Notes under the pieces: generated by a model
What the model saw: only the letters and a program-made list of their open reading frames with translations
What the model was told of the DNA's origin: nothing
Database searches by the model: none
From: an uncultured Alteromonadaceae bacterium
GTDB taxonomy: Bacteria; Pseudomonadota; Gammaproteobacteria; Enterobacterales; Alteromonadaceae
Length of the DNA: 64,000 nt
Assembly (NCBI GenBank): GCA_947503265.1
Contig: CANNDC010000002.1
Location: 124,001 to 188,000 of the forward strand
Direction: 5' to 3'
Part shown: one piece after another, positions 24,608 through 33,319 of the stretch
How positions within the stretch are numbered: position 1 is the first letter of the stretch
Layout of the letters: the number at the start of each line of letters is the position of its first letter
Translations under genes and position numbers: made by a program

Positions 24608-27361
24608 ATGTTTAACAACACTAAAGTAGCAGGCAGGAAGCACTACTTATTCCTCAGCCTGTGTTGCTTCATGTTGTTATCAGCATGTGGCGGTGACCAA
24701 CAAATCCTTACTAATGATCAGGAGCCCGATCCTGTTGTCGTTGACGTTCCTATTGCCTACATTAAACGTGCTATTTCAGTTGATGAAGAAGGTAACCTGA
24801 TTACCGAAGACTTGCGACAACCGTTTGAATTTAACCCGGGTGCCGCGCTTTACTTTAAACCTCGCGCTTCTTCTGGTGCCCCAGAGACCAATATTACCGA
24901 CCGCGCTTTTTTTAGTGCTGAAGAAATTGAACAAGCTACCGACGAGTTGCCATTAGCTGGATACGATGTCAAAGATGTTGAAGTTTCGTACGATGGAGAG
25001 CGACTGATATTCGCCATGCGAGCTCCTGAAATTGAAAATGTTGATGAAGATGAACAGCCAACTTGGAATATCTGGGAATACGATCGCATTAGTGACACGC
25101 TTAGACGAATAATCCGTTCTGACATCCTTGCCGAAGAGGGCCAAGATACTGGGCCAGTTTACTTGCCAGACGGTAGAATCATATTCAGTTCGACAAGACA
25201 AAGTGGTAATCAAGCTGTGCTACTTGATGAGGGTAAGCCGCAATACCAAGGGTTAGATGAAGGTCTTGACGAATTTGCGTCTGTTATCCATGTTATGAAT
25301 AACGACGGCAGCGAAATATCGCAAATTTCGTTCAATCAAAGTCACGACCTACATCCTACAGTATTGTCTTCAGGCAAAATATTGTTCAGCCGTTGGGATC
25401 AAGCGGGTAATAACGATAGCATCAACCTATATCAAATGAACGCTGATGGCTCAGGCTTAGAAATCGTTTATGGTCGCCACAGTCATGAGAGTGATCGTGC
25501 TGACGATGATTTACAATTTGTTGCCCCAAGAGAACTTCAAGATCGCACCATTTTAACGGCACTACGCCCGTTTAGCTCCGACAATATTGGTGGAGATTAC
25601 GTCAGCATTGATATTGAGAATTTTACAGATATCGAACAGCCCGTTGCACAAAGTGCAGGCATTGCCGGAACAGCTCAAACTCCCATCTTGTTCGACAATA
25701 TCCTGATTGACGGTAGTATTTCACCCGGTGGTCGATTTGCCTCGGTTTACCCTCTTTGGGATGGTAGCAATAGAGTGATATTCAGTTGGAGCCAATGTCG
25801 CCTATTTGATCCTGAACAACAGATTGATCCTGAGCAAGAAATCGTTGAGGGTGAAACAGAACAAGAACGTAAAATCATTCCCTGCAGTCAAGCGCTCCTC
25901 GACGACCCTGAACTCACATTGGAAGAGGCGCCTCTGCTATTTGGTTTGTGGATGTATAACGCCAACGAAAATACCCAACTTCCTTTGGGCATACCAGAAG
26001 AAGGCATAATGTTTACTGAAGCATTGGCGATGGAATCTCGCCCGTTTCCGGAAGATGCTCAGCAAGCCGAAGAGTTTGATCAAACTCTGGCAGACAGCAA
26101 TTTAGCCAAGGTACACATTCGCAGCGTGTACGATTTTGCTGGTATTGATCAATCTCCACAGGGAATCTCCGTGCTATCTGATCCTACACAGACCCCAGTA
26201 ACGCAGCGGCCCGTGCAATTTATTCGGGTGGTGAAATCGGTATCAATCCCAGATGATGATGTTAGGGATTTTAGTAATTCTGCTTTTGGTCGTAGTCGCG
26301 GACAACTTATGCGCGAAATCATTGGTTATGTGCCAGTTCAACCAGATGGGTCGGCGATGTTTGAAGTACCCGCTAACTTGCCTTTGGCGTTTAGTCTATT
26401 GAATATTGACGGTAAACGCGTTGGGGAACGCCATCAAAACTGGTTGCAATTTGCTCCGGGTGAGGTGAAAACCTGTAATGGCTGCCATACACAAGACAGT
26501 GAATTACCTCATGGTCGATTATCGGCTGAAGCCACCTCGATTAATTTAGGCGCTAGTTCAACCGGTGTGCCGTTTCCCAATACAAACCCTGCCTTGTTTG
26601 CCGATTTAGGTGAAACCATGGCGCAAACAGCCTCACGTATTAACGGTACTGCTTATCCGCAGCCAAATATTGTTTTCGAAGATATTTGGTCTGATCCGGC
26701 CTCCAGTGTGCCAGCAGATTCATTTTCTTTAGCCTATGAAGACCTACAGACGGAATTGCCCATTACTCAGGCATGTGCGACAAATTGGACCAATCTATGT
26801 CGTGTTCAAATTAATTTTCCAGAACATATTCAACCGATATTTGACCTAGCCAGAGTTACCCTGGATGCAGATGGCATTACCCCATTGTCAGAGCAGACAT
26901 GCGTCAATTGCCACTCGCCAACAGATGAAGCCGATATGCCCAGAATTCCTGCCGCTCAGCTAGATTTATCGGCAACACCATCAAATGAAAACGCCGATAT
27001 ATTGACCAGTTATCGCGAGTTATTTTTTGGTGATGTGCAACAAGAAGTGGTTGAAGGGGCATTGGTTGATTTGTTAAGGCAAGTGTTTGATGAGAATGGT
27101 GATCCGGTGTTTGAAGTGGACGAAGACGGTGAAATCATTCTCGATGCGGAAGGAAATCCTATTCCGGTCTTTGAACCTGTGACAATAGCCAGTAGTATGA
27201 GAGTCAACGGTGCTGTTGCAAGTAATCGCTTCTTCGCTCCATTCGCCCCTAGTGGCAGTCATAATGGATGGTTGAGTGATGCAGAATTAAAACTGATTTC
27301 TGAATGGCTAGATATTGGCGGTCAGTACTATAATAACCCTTTTGCAGCACCTGCAGACTAG
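24608..27361 (+). CDS. HzsA-related haem lipoprotein with beta-propeller
   Basis: 917 residues, lipobox LLSAC. Repeated TolB/PD40-like blades (residues about 110-300: SYDGERLIFAMRAPE, GRIIFSSTRQSG, GKILFSRWDQAG) form a beta-propeller. Haem sites CNGCH (about 622) and CVNCH (about 765) follow. This matches the HzsA-related group, named after hydrazine synthase alpha. Such relatives occur far beyond anammox bacteria, so hydrazine chemistry should not be assumed. First gene of a 16-kb plus-strand operon; its position suggests a redox component of the envelope system encoded downstream. Confidence 0.78.
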   Translation: MFNNTKVAGRKHYLFLSLCCFMLLSACGGDQQILTNDQEPDPVVVDVPIAYIKRAISVDEEGNLITEDLRQPFEFNPGAALYFKPRASSGAPETNITDRAFFSAEEIEQATDELPLAGYDVKDVEVSYDGERLIFAMRAPEIENVDEDEQPTWNIWEYDRISDTLRRIIRSDILAEEGQDTGPVYLPDGRIIFSSTRQSGNQAVLLDEGKPQYQGLDEGLDEFASVIHVMNNDGSEISQISFNQSHDLHPTVLSSGKILFSRWDQAGNNDSINLYQMNADGSGLEIVYGRHSHESDRADDDLQFVAPRELQDRTILTALRPFSSDNIGGDYVSIDIENFTDIEQPVAQSAGIAGTAQTPILFDNILIDGSISPGGRFASVYPLWDGSNRVIFSWSQCRLFDPEQQIDPEQEIVEGETEQERKIIPCSQALLDDPELTLEEAPLLFGLWMYNANENTQLPLGIPEEGIMFTEALAMESRPFPEDAQQAEEFDQTLADSNLAKVHIRSVYDFAGIDQSPQGISVLSDPTQTPVTQRPVQFIRVVKSVSIPDDDVRDFSNSAFGRSRGQLMREIIGYVPVQPDGSAMFEVPANLPLAFSLLNIDGKRVGERHQNWLQFAPGEVKTCNGCHTQDSELPHGRLSAEATSINLGASSTGVPFPNTNPALFADLGETMAQTASRINGTAYPQPNIVFEDIWSDPASSVPADSFSLAYEDLQTELPITQACATNWTNLCRVQINFPEHIQPIFDLARVTLDADGITPLSEQTCVNCHSPTDEADMPRIPAAQLDLSATPSNENADILTSYRELFFGDVQQEVVEGALVDLLRQVFDENGDPVFEVDEDGEIILDAEGNPIPVFEPVTIASSMRVNGAVASNRFFAPFAPSGSHNGWLSDAELKLISEWLDIGGQYYNNPFAAPAD

Positions 27362-27389
27362 GGCGAATTGAATAGATGAATAAACAATA

Positions 27390-28148
27390 ATGGCGAGTTG
27401 GAGTAAGTTTTACGCATTGGCGTCACTTATTTTAGCGTTAACTGCAAGCAAAACTGTCTTTGCAGATGATGATTTACCAGAAGTGCAAATTGAAGAGCAA
27501 TTTATCGAAATGCACACCGGGCCAGCGCTAGGTTTTCCGGTATTCCATGTTGCTGCGAAAGGTGAGTGGATTACTGTGATAAAGCGACGTACCAACTGGT
27601 TTAAAGTGCGCACGGACAAAGGCAAGGAAGGTTGGGTCAAGTTAGATGATTTGCGCCTTACTCTCAGCAGTGAAGGTGAGGCAGTAAAGGTTGAAGACGG
27701 CAGTTTTGACAGTTTTCAACAACGCGATTTTGAGTTTGGTGCTTACGGTGGGGCTTTGGAAGGCGTGCCTTCGATGAGTGTTTTTGCAGGTTGGGTAATA
27801 ACTGAAAATATCGCCACTGAGTTAAGTTACAGTCAGGCACTAGGTGATTTTTCAGAGAACCGTTATGCATTGCTAAGTGTGACTCATACCACTTTTCCCG
27901 AATGGAAAGTGTCACCATATTTCCGACTCGGTTTTGGCCAGCTTCAAACCAAACCCAAAGCAAATTTAGTGCAATCGGGAGAAGAAACGCGAACCAGTGA
28001 CTTGTTAGCTGGTTCAATTGGAGTTCGTTACTACTTAGCGCAAAATTTTGTGGTGCGACTTGAATATCAAAATTTACTCGCGTTAACAGATCGCGATGAC
28101 AATGAGGAGCTAGAAGAGTGGAAACTCGGATTCGCAGTATTTTTCTAA
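27390..28148 (+). CDS. Exported SH3b plus outer-membrane beta-barrel protein
   Basis: 252 residues. Signal peptide ends at VFA (about residue 25). Residues 33-90 are a bacterial SH3 domain (HTGPALGFPVFHVAAKGEWI, then GWVKLDDLRL). Residues 110-252 are alternating amphipathic strands ending in VFF, the outer-membrane barrel signature, similar to the OMP_myx_plus family found in myxobacteria and some gammaproteobacteria. The SH3b part may contact peptidoglycan. Its stop overlaps the next gene by 31 bp. Confidence 0.78.
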   Translation: MASWSKFYALASLILALTASKTVFADDDLPEVQIEEQFIEMHTGPALGFPVFHVAAKGEWITVIKRRTNWFKVRTDKGKEGWVKLDDLRLTLSSEGEAVKVEDGSFDSFQQRDFEFGAYGGALEGVPSMSVFAGWVITENIATELSYSQALGDFSENRYALLSVTHTTFPEWKVSPYFRLGFGQLQTKPKANLVQSGEETRTSDLLAGSIGVRYYLAQNFVVRLEYQNLLALTDRDDNEELEEWKLGFAVFF

Positions 28149-28798
28149 GTGCTTGTGCGGCATGTATGGCGTTGATACTTTCGACTTCACTAGTTATTGC
28201 ACAAGACAATAGCTCTGACGATCAAAGCGACAATGATTCGCAACAAAAAAGTGTCATTCAGCCCGATTTAAAACGACGGGATATCAACCAAGCGTCCATA
28301 GATTCTGAAAATTTCGAAATCGGACTTTTTGCCGGCATTATCAGCATTGAAGATTTTTCCTCTAGTGCCATTTTAGGTGCCCGCGCGGCTTACCACATCA
28401 CAGAAGACTTTTTTGTTGAAGCCAGCTATGCACAAGCAGACGCTGGTGAAACCAGTTTCGAAATTCTAAGTGGTGGCGCACCTTTTTTAACGGATGAAGA
28501 ACGAGAGTACAGTTATTACAACGTCTCTGTTGGGTACAACCTCAACGGCGAAGTATTCTTATCAGAAAATTGGGTTTTTAATTCTGCTACTTATTTCACC
28601 ATAGGTGCGGGTAGCACAGAGTTTGGCGGCGATGAAAACTTTACAGTGAGCATTGGTGCTGGTTACAGACTGCTATTAACGGATTACTTTGCCGTTCATG
28701 TTGGTCTCAAAGATAACATTTTTAATAGCGAAATTATTGGTGAAGAAAAAACCACGCACAATATCGAATACGGTATTGGTGCAACTGTGTTTTTCTAA
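28118..28798 (+). CDS. Outer-membrane beta-barrel protein, OMP_myx_plus-like
   Basis: 226 residues. Signal peptide (to about 28, VIA). An acidic Ser/Asp/Gln-rich linker (30-45), then RDINQASIDSENFEIGLFAG and about eight predicted strands ending GATVFF, with a C-terminal Phe. Paralogous to the barrel part of the preceding gene. The start lies inside that gene (31-bp overlap), indicating tight coupling. Probably forms the outer-membrane part of the complex with its neighbour. Confidence 0.75.
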   Translation: METRIRSIFLSACAACMALILSTSLVIAQDNSSDDQSDNDSQQKSVIQPDLKRRDINQASIDSENFEIGLFAGIISIEDFSSSAILGARAAYHITEDFFVEASYAQADAGETSFEILSGGAPFLTDEEREYSYYNVSVGYNLNGEVFLSENWVFNSATYFTIGAGSTEFGGDENFTVSIGAGYRLLLTDYFAVHVGLKDNIFNSEIIGEEKTTHNIEYGIGATVFF

Positions 28799-28843
28799 AC
28801 TGTTGTTAATGTAAGTTAGATGAATAGTTGACGGAGTATTGTC

Positions 28844-29359
28844 ATGAATTCAAAAACATCTTCAAATTTTTATATCCTCTTTGCAGTGGTGCTAAGTTTT
28901 GCTTTGCTCACAGCTTTTACGGCTAGTGCATCTTCAAGCAAGGGGCCTGCTCCCGACTTCACACTGAAAAGCAAAGACGGTGGCAACATTCGCCTAGAAG
29001 AGCAACAAGGAAATGTGGTTCTTATTAACTTTTGGGCTTCCTGGTGCGCTCCATGTCGCGAAGAGCTACCTCACTTTGAGAAGCTACAAAAAGAATACGA
29101 AGATCTAGGTTTCACGATTTTGGCTGTGAACGTCGATGAAGATCCAAGTAAAGCCGATTTACTGCTCAATGAAATTCCAGTGAGCTTCCCCGTGTTATAT
29201 GACGACAATGACAAAGTCAGTCGACTCTATGATGTCAGGGCAATGCCGACCACAGTAATAGTCGATAGAGACGGCAACAAAAGAGTCACGCATTACGGGT
29301 ATAAAAGTGGTGATGAAGCCAAATACAAAACCATAGTTAAAGCGCTCCTAAGAGAATAG
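28844..29359 (+). CDS. TlpA-family thiol-disulfide oxidoreductase
   Basis: 171 residues. N-terminal signal/anchor (residues 8-30), then a thioredoxin fold of TlpA/ResA type: NFWASWCAPCREELP with redox Cys68 and Cys71, and the cis-Pro loop AMPTTVIVD. Exported to the periplasm, where such proteins reduce apocytochrome or substrate disulfides. In this operon it may serve the CxxCH proteins or the Cys-rich tail of the next gene product (inference). Confidence 0.9.
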   Translation: MNSKTSSNFYILFAVVLSFALLTAFTASASSSKGPAPDFTLKSKDGGNIRLEEQQGNVVLINFWASWCAPCREELPHFEKLQKEYEDLGFTILAVNVDEDPSKADLLLNEIPVSFPVLYDDNDKVSRLYDVRAMPTTVIVDRDGNKRVTHYGYKSGDEAKYKTIVKALLRE

Positions 29360-29373
29360 CAAGAGAATAAATA

Positions 29374-29625
29374 ATGAGAATTAAAATGTCTTTTATTCGT
29401 CCCATTAGTGCGGGGTTACTAGCCATATCGGTATTGCTAACCAGTGGGTGTGCCACAACTTTTGAACCATGGGTCAAGCCTTATGAAAGAGACAATCTTG
29501 CTGATCCCATCATGGCGATGAATCGCAATCCTGTGTCTTTTTCCTACACAATGCACGTTTTCCAAGCCAGAGAAAGTGCACGAGGTGCCGAAGGCGGCTC
29601 TGGAGGCGGTTGTGGTTGCAACTAG
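29374..29625 (+). CDS. DUF4266 small lipoprotein with GGGCGC tail
   Basis: 83 residues. Lipobox TSGC (Cys26) follows a signal peptide. The mature part carries WVKPYERDNLADPIMAMNRN, the DUF4266 core, then FSYTMHVFQARESARGAEGG and the terminal GGGCGCN. Two Cys in a Gly-rich tail suggest metal binding or a disulfide that the neighbouring TlpA protein could act on; that is inference. DUF4266 genes are characteristically followed by DUF3570 genes, as here. Its 3' end comes 16 bp before the DUF3570 start. Confidence 0.82.
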   Translation: MRIKMSFIRPISAGLLAISVLLTSGCATTFEPWVKPYERDNLADPIMAMNRNPVSFSYTMHVFQARESARGAEGGSGGGCGCN

Positions 29626-29641
29626 GTCATTGAATCATTCT

Positions 29642-30766
29642 ATGATCAAGTTAGCTCTTTGCTGGGTACTGGTTTTTGCTCTGCCTTCCCTTGCCGCTGT
29701 CTTGCCGCAAGAGCGCGCAGATGCCATGTATCATGCATACAAAGGTAATGGTATGGACATAGACGGTTCGTCCATATTGGTAAGAAAGCAATTCGGCAAC
29801 AAAGTCAGTATATCGGCGAATCACTATGTCGATAGCATTTCAGGTGCATCCATTGACGTGCTTGCAACCGCAAGTCCTTATACAGAAGAGCGCACCGAAC
29901 AAAGTGTCGGTGTTGATTTCTTGCATAACAAAACCTTGATGAACCTGAATTACACCACCAGTTCCGAAAACGATTTTGAAGCGAGATCGGTACACTTAGG
30001 TATTTCACAAGATTTCTTTGGCGACTTGACCACGCTGAGTTTGGGCTACTCCAAAGGTTGGGATGAAGTTGGCAAACGTGGTGATGAAAATTTTCTTGAA
30101 GAAGCTGATCGACAACAGTTTTCGTTGGCCGTCACTCAGGTGCTGACAAAAAGCCTAATCATGGGGCTAACCTTTGAAAATATTTCAGATGAAGGCTACT
30201 TAAATAATCCTTATCGTTCTGTGCGTTTCTTAGATCCTTCGGCTGATCGAGGTTTTCGCTTTGAAACAGAAAACTATCCGAACACCAGAACCAGCAACGC
30301 TGCAGCACTTAATCTGAATTACTATTTACCTTACCGAGCATCCGTTTACGCTGAAGCTCGAATCTTCTCTGATACGTGGGGAATAGACGCAAACAGCTAT
30401 AAATTAGGATATATTCATACTTTTGGTGATGATTGGATTCTGGATTTTAGAGTTCGACATTATTCTCAAGACAAAGCCGATTTTTACCAAGATTTGTTTA
30501 ATCGCAGTGCCGAATTTAATATTCGGGCTCGCGACAAAGAAATGAGTACGTTCAGTAATGTCGCCATTGGTTTTAGCGTGACTTACGAATTTCAGTTTTC
30601 AGCCTCTTCTTGGTTTAAGAAGAGCACGATTAATTACGAGTTAGACCACATTCGATTCCAATACGATGACTTCCGTGATGTTTTAGCCGAAGCGCCTGTT
30701 GGGGAAGAGCCTTTATTTGAATTTTCTGCCAATGTCACACGATTCTACTTGTCACTTTGGTACTAG
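29642..30766 (+). CDS. DUF3570 outer-membrane beta-barrel protein
   Basis: 374 residues from the ATG at 29642; an upstream in-frame start at 29576 would lie inside the DUF4266 gene and lacks a signal peptide. Signal peptide to SLAA, then ADAMYHAYKGNGMDIDGSSI, alternating strands throughout and a C-terminal LSLWY, an outer-membrane barrel end. DUF3570 proteins have no established biochemical function; they co-occur with DUF4266 and TlpA-like genes. Likely third outer-membrane barrel of this operon. Confidence 0.8.
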   Translation: MIKLALCWVLVFALPSLAAVLPQERADAMYHAYKGNGMDIDGSSILVRKQFGNKVSISANHYVDSISGASIDVLATASPYTEERTEQSVGVDFLHNKTLMNLNYTTSSENDFEARSVHLGISQDFFGDLTTLSLGYSKGWDEVGKRGDENFLEEADRQQFSLAVTQVLTKSLIMGLTFENISDEGYLNNPYRSVRFLDPSADRGFRFETENYPNTRTSNAAALNLNYYLPYRASVYAEARIFSDTWGIDANSYKLGYIHTFGDDWILDFRVRHYSQDKADFYQDLFNRSAEFNIRARDKEMSTFSNVAIGFSVTYEFQFSASSWFKKSTINYELDHIRFQYDDFRDVLAEAPVGEEPLFEFSANVTRFYLSLWY

Positions 30767-30775
30767 GTAATATAT

Positions 30776-31306
30776 ATGAAAAGACCCGTTTTACTGCTTG
30801 TTATTGCCATGATGTTTATTCAACCTTATGCCAGTGCGCAAGATGATAGCAAAGCAACTGAATCACAATCCGTTGCCAAACAAATTCAGCAATTGAAACG
30901 TGATCTAGTCGCCTTAAACAGAGATCTGTTTGTCCTTGAGGAAGACTTGTTGTTTCCATCCAGTACGCAAGTCGCCGTGTATTTGTCTATGGATGTTGGC
31001 GATTACTTTAAATTGGATTCAGTAGAGCTAAAAATAGACGATCAGGTGGTCACTCATTACCTCTACACAGACAAGCAAGTCGATGCTTTGTATCGCGGTG
31101 GCACGCAGCGCTTGCATGTAGGAAATCTGACCCAAGGTGAGCATCAATTAAGCGCTTTTTTCATTGGTTTTGGTCCTGAGTCTCGAGAGTATAAACGGGC
31201 AACAACCATGACGTTCAACAAAGGCCCAGAAGCAGCCACGTTAGAAATTCAAATTGTTGATTCTACGTCCAAACAACAACCTGAATTTAGTGTGGTAGAA
31301 CTCTAG
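30776..31306 (+). CDS. Exported protein of unknown function in the Glt-like operon
   Basis: 176 residues. Signal peptide ends ASAQ (about residue 22). A short coiled-coil (residues 36-60, QQLKRDLVALNRDLFVLEED) is followed by a beta-rich domain (VAVYLSMDVGDYFKLDSVEL and on) ending in a compact strand set. I do not recognise the family. Placed between the DUF3570 barrel and the TPR genes, it is probably a periplasmic link in the same complex. Confidence 0.62.
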   Translation: MKRPVLLLVIAMMFIQPYASAQDDSKATESQSVAKQIQQLKRDLVALNRDLFVLEEDLLFPSSTQVAVYLSMDVGDYFKLDSVELKIDDQVVTHYLYTDKQVDALYRGGTQRLHVGNLTQGEHQLSAFFIGFGPESREYKRATTMTFNKGPEAATLEIQIVDSTSKQQPEFSVVEL

Positions 31307-33319
31307 TTGTTAGTTGTCCCTTTGAAGTTTCACATCAAGACCTACAAAGTCAGACATAATGTCAGAAGATTTGCTGCTGGGCTGCTGTTGCTTCTGTTGG
31401 GTTATTCTAATTCGGCTTTCGCCCAGCAAAACTGTGAACAACAAAAGGTCGATAAAGCCTATCAGGAAATCCTTTATTTCTATTTCCAGCAAAATTTTTA
31501 TCAAGCATTAACTCACATTGAAGTGCTTGAATCTAAGTGTGCCCAAGCGTTTAAAACGGTCACTAACCCTGGGGTTGACCCGCTCTTGCTCAAGGGTGGC
31601 ATCAGTCTGGCTTATGGTTTAGAAGAACAAGCAGCCGAAATCTTTGATAACGTGCTGAGTCAGGCAGCAGATGACAAAACCCAGACACAAGCATGGTTAT
31701 TACTCGGCAAAGCTATGTTTCAAAAACGTGAGGATGAATCTGCGGCCAAAGCCTTGTCTAATATCACATTGGATGCTGCCAATGAACATTTGGATCCCTT
31801 GGACAAAGATGAATGGATTTACATGCAATCTCAGCTTTACGCTGCCCAGAATGCAGATACCAAAGCTGATCCTAATGCCAGCCCCAATCAGGCCACAGAC
31901 AGCAGCTACTGGCTTGAAGAATTATCTGGCAATTCAATCTATCGTCAATATGTAATTTACAACAAAGGTTTGGCGCAACTGCAAAACGGACAAATAGATA
32001 GCGCGATAGCGACGCTCAATACAGTTGGTGATGAAAATACCGGATTTTTCCCCGATTTTTTTAGTGGCTGGTTTGGTCCACTTAGAACAGAACATGATGA
32101 AGAATTAAAGGCCTTGAAAGATAGAGCTAACCTAACCCTTGGCTATGCTCACTTAAAAAATCAACAAACTCTTGAATCTCTTAACGCGTTTAAACGTGTG
32201 AGATTAGACAGTTTGGACACCAATTCTGCCATGTTGGGCTACGGATGGGCTGCGGCGCAACGGGAAGAATATCAGATAGCAGTTTCTGTATGGAAGCAAT
32301 TACAAGATATGCCTTACAGCAATGAGTTTGTGATGGAGTCGTTTCTAGCCTCTGCTTATGCGTATGAACAAGCGTTTGCACCTACTCAAGCCATCGAAAA
32401 TCTCAATAAAGGACTGGCGCGCTATGCCAGAGAAGTGCGTTTTTTAACGCAAAGTTTAAATCAAGTAGATGACAACTTTTTTCTGGAACTGGGTAAGACA
32501 GATAACTGGTCTGAAGCGATTCCTGAACACCTCGAAGAAATCATGTTAAGTAATGATTTTCGCAGTCAATTGGGTTGGTTGAGTGAAACCATACAAATCA
32601 ATCAAGACTTTCAACAGTGGCAAGATCGACTTGATGTGTTTGATGCCATGCTGGATGAGCGTCAACAAGAAAATAGACTGAGAACGGAAAAACTAAAAAA
32701 TGACAATACACTCAACAAATTGTCTGAGCTTGTTGCTCGCCGAGACCGAATACAGCAACAAATAAACCAAGCAAAAGATGATCACCAGATATTAGCCTCA
32801 GAAGAAGAGATTGCGTGGTTAACTAGGCTAGACAGAGCGGTAAATCGCCATGAAGCTATTGTTCAAAAGCGAGCCGAACTGTCTCAACAAGCGCTTAGCG
32901 AAAGTTATGCTGAAAGACTTAAACGAATTAACGGGATTCTCATCTGGAAGGCAGCGGAGAGTCACGCTGGTCGACAATGGCAAGCTACAAAGGCATTGGC
33001 CGAATTGGACAAAATAGTACTGAAAACCAGTGCCCAGCAATCCTTATTGCAAAGTGCTTTGAATCGACCACCAGAATATCAAGAGCAACGGAATCGGATC
33101 GCGAATTTACGAGAGCAGTTACAGACAAAAGTAGCGCTCAATAAACAATCCCAAAGGGCGTTGTTAGGGTCACTACAATCACTATTTTCACGCAAGTTAA
33201 ATGCCCAGTTGGCGCAACTTCAAAGCTATCAAATTCAAGCACAACTGGCGATTGTTAGGTTGAATGATAAAGCCTATCGCAAAGCGCAAGCAGAAGAGCA
33301 ACAAGGTGGTCGACAATGA
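31307..33319 (+). CDS. Exported TPR/coiled-coil protein
   Basis: 670 residues. Starts with TTG at 31307, directly after the previous stop; TTG at 31322 is an alternative, and no ATG is available upstream of the signal peptide (AAGLLLLLLGYSNSAFA). Helical repeats of TPR type run through residues 45-390 (ALTHIEVLESKCAQ, AWLLLGKAMFQKREDESAAK), then long charged helices (430-660) likely to form a coiled coil. Overlaps the next gene by 4 bp (ATGA). A scaffold role in a trans-envelope complex fits its neighbours. Confidence 0.7.
   Translation: MLVVPLKFHIKTYKVRHNVRRFAAGLLLLLLGYSNSAFAQQNCEQQKVDKAYQEILYFYFQQNFYQALTHIEVLESKCAQAFKTVTNPGVDPLLLKGGISLAYGLEEQAAEIFDNVLSQAADDKTQTQAWLLLGKAMFQKREDESAAKALSNITLDAANEHLDPLDKDEWIYMQSQLYAAQNADTKADPNASPNQATDSSYWLEELSGNSIYRQYVIYNKGLAQLQNGQIDSAIATLNTVGDENTGFFPDFFSGWFGPLRTEHDEELKALKDRANLTLGYAHLKNQQTLESLNAFKRVRLDSLDTNSAMLGYGWAAAQREEYQIAVSVWKQLQDMPYSNEFVMESFLASAYAYEQAFAPTQAIENLNKGLARYAREVRFLTQSLNQVDDNFFLELGKTDNWSEAIPEHLEEIMLSNDFRSQLGWLSETIQINQDFQQWQDRLDVFDAMLDERQQENRLRTEKLKNDNTLNKLSELVARRDRIQQQINQAKDDHQILASEEEIAWLTRLDRAVNRHEAIVQKRAELSQQALSESYAERLKRINGILIWKAAESHAGRQWQATKALAELDKIVLKTSAQQSLLQSALNRPPEYQEQRNRIANLREQLQTKVALNKQSQRALLGSLQSLFSRKLNAQLAQLQSYQIQAQLAIVRLNDKAYRKAQAEEQQGGRQ

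Noticed and set aside
24608..27361. Hydrazine synthase (anammox) subunit
   Set aside because: Only the HzsA-related family resemblance exists; the other synthase subunits are absent and relatives are widespread.
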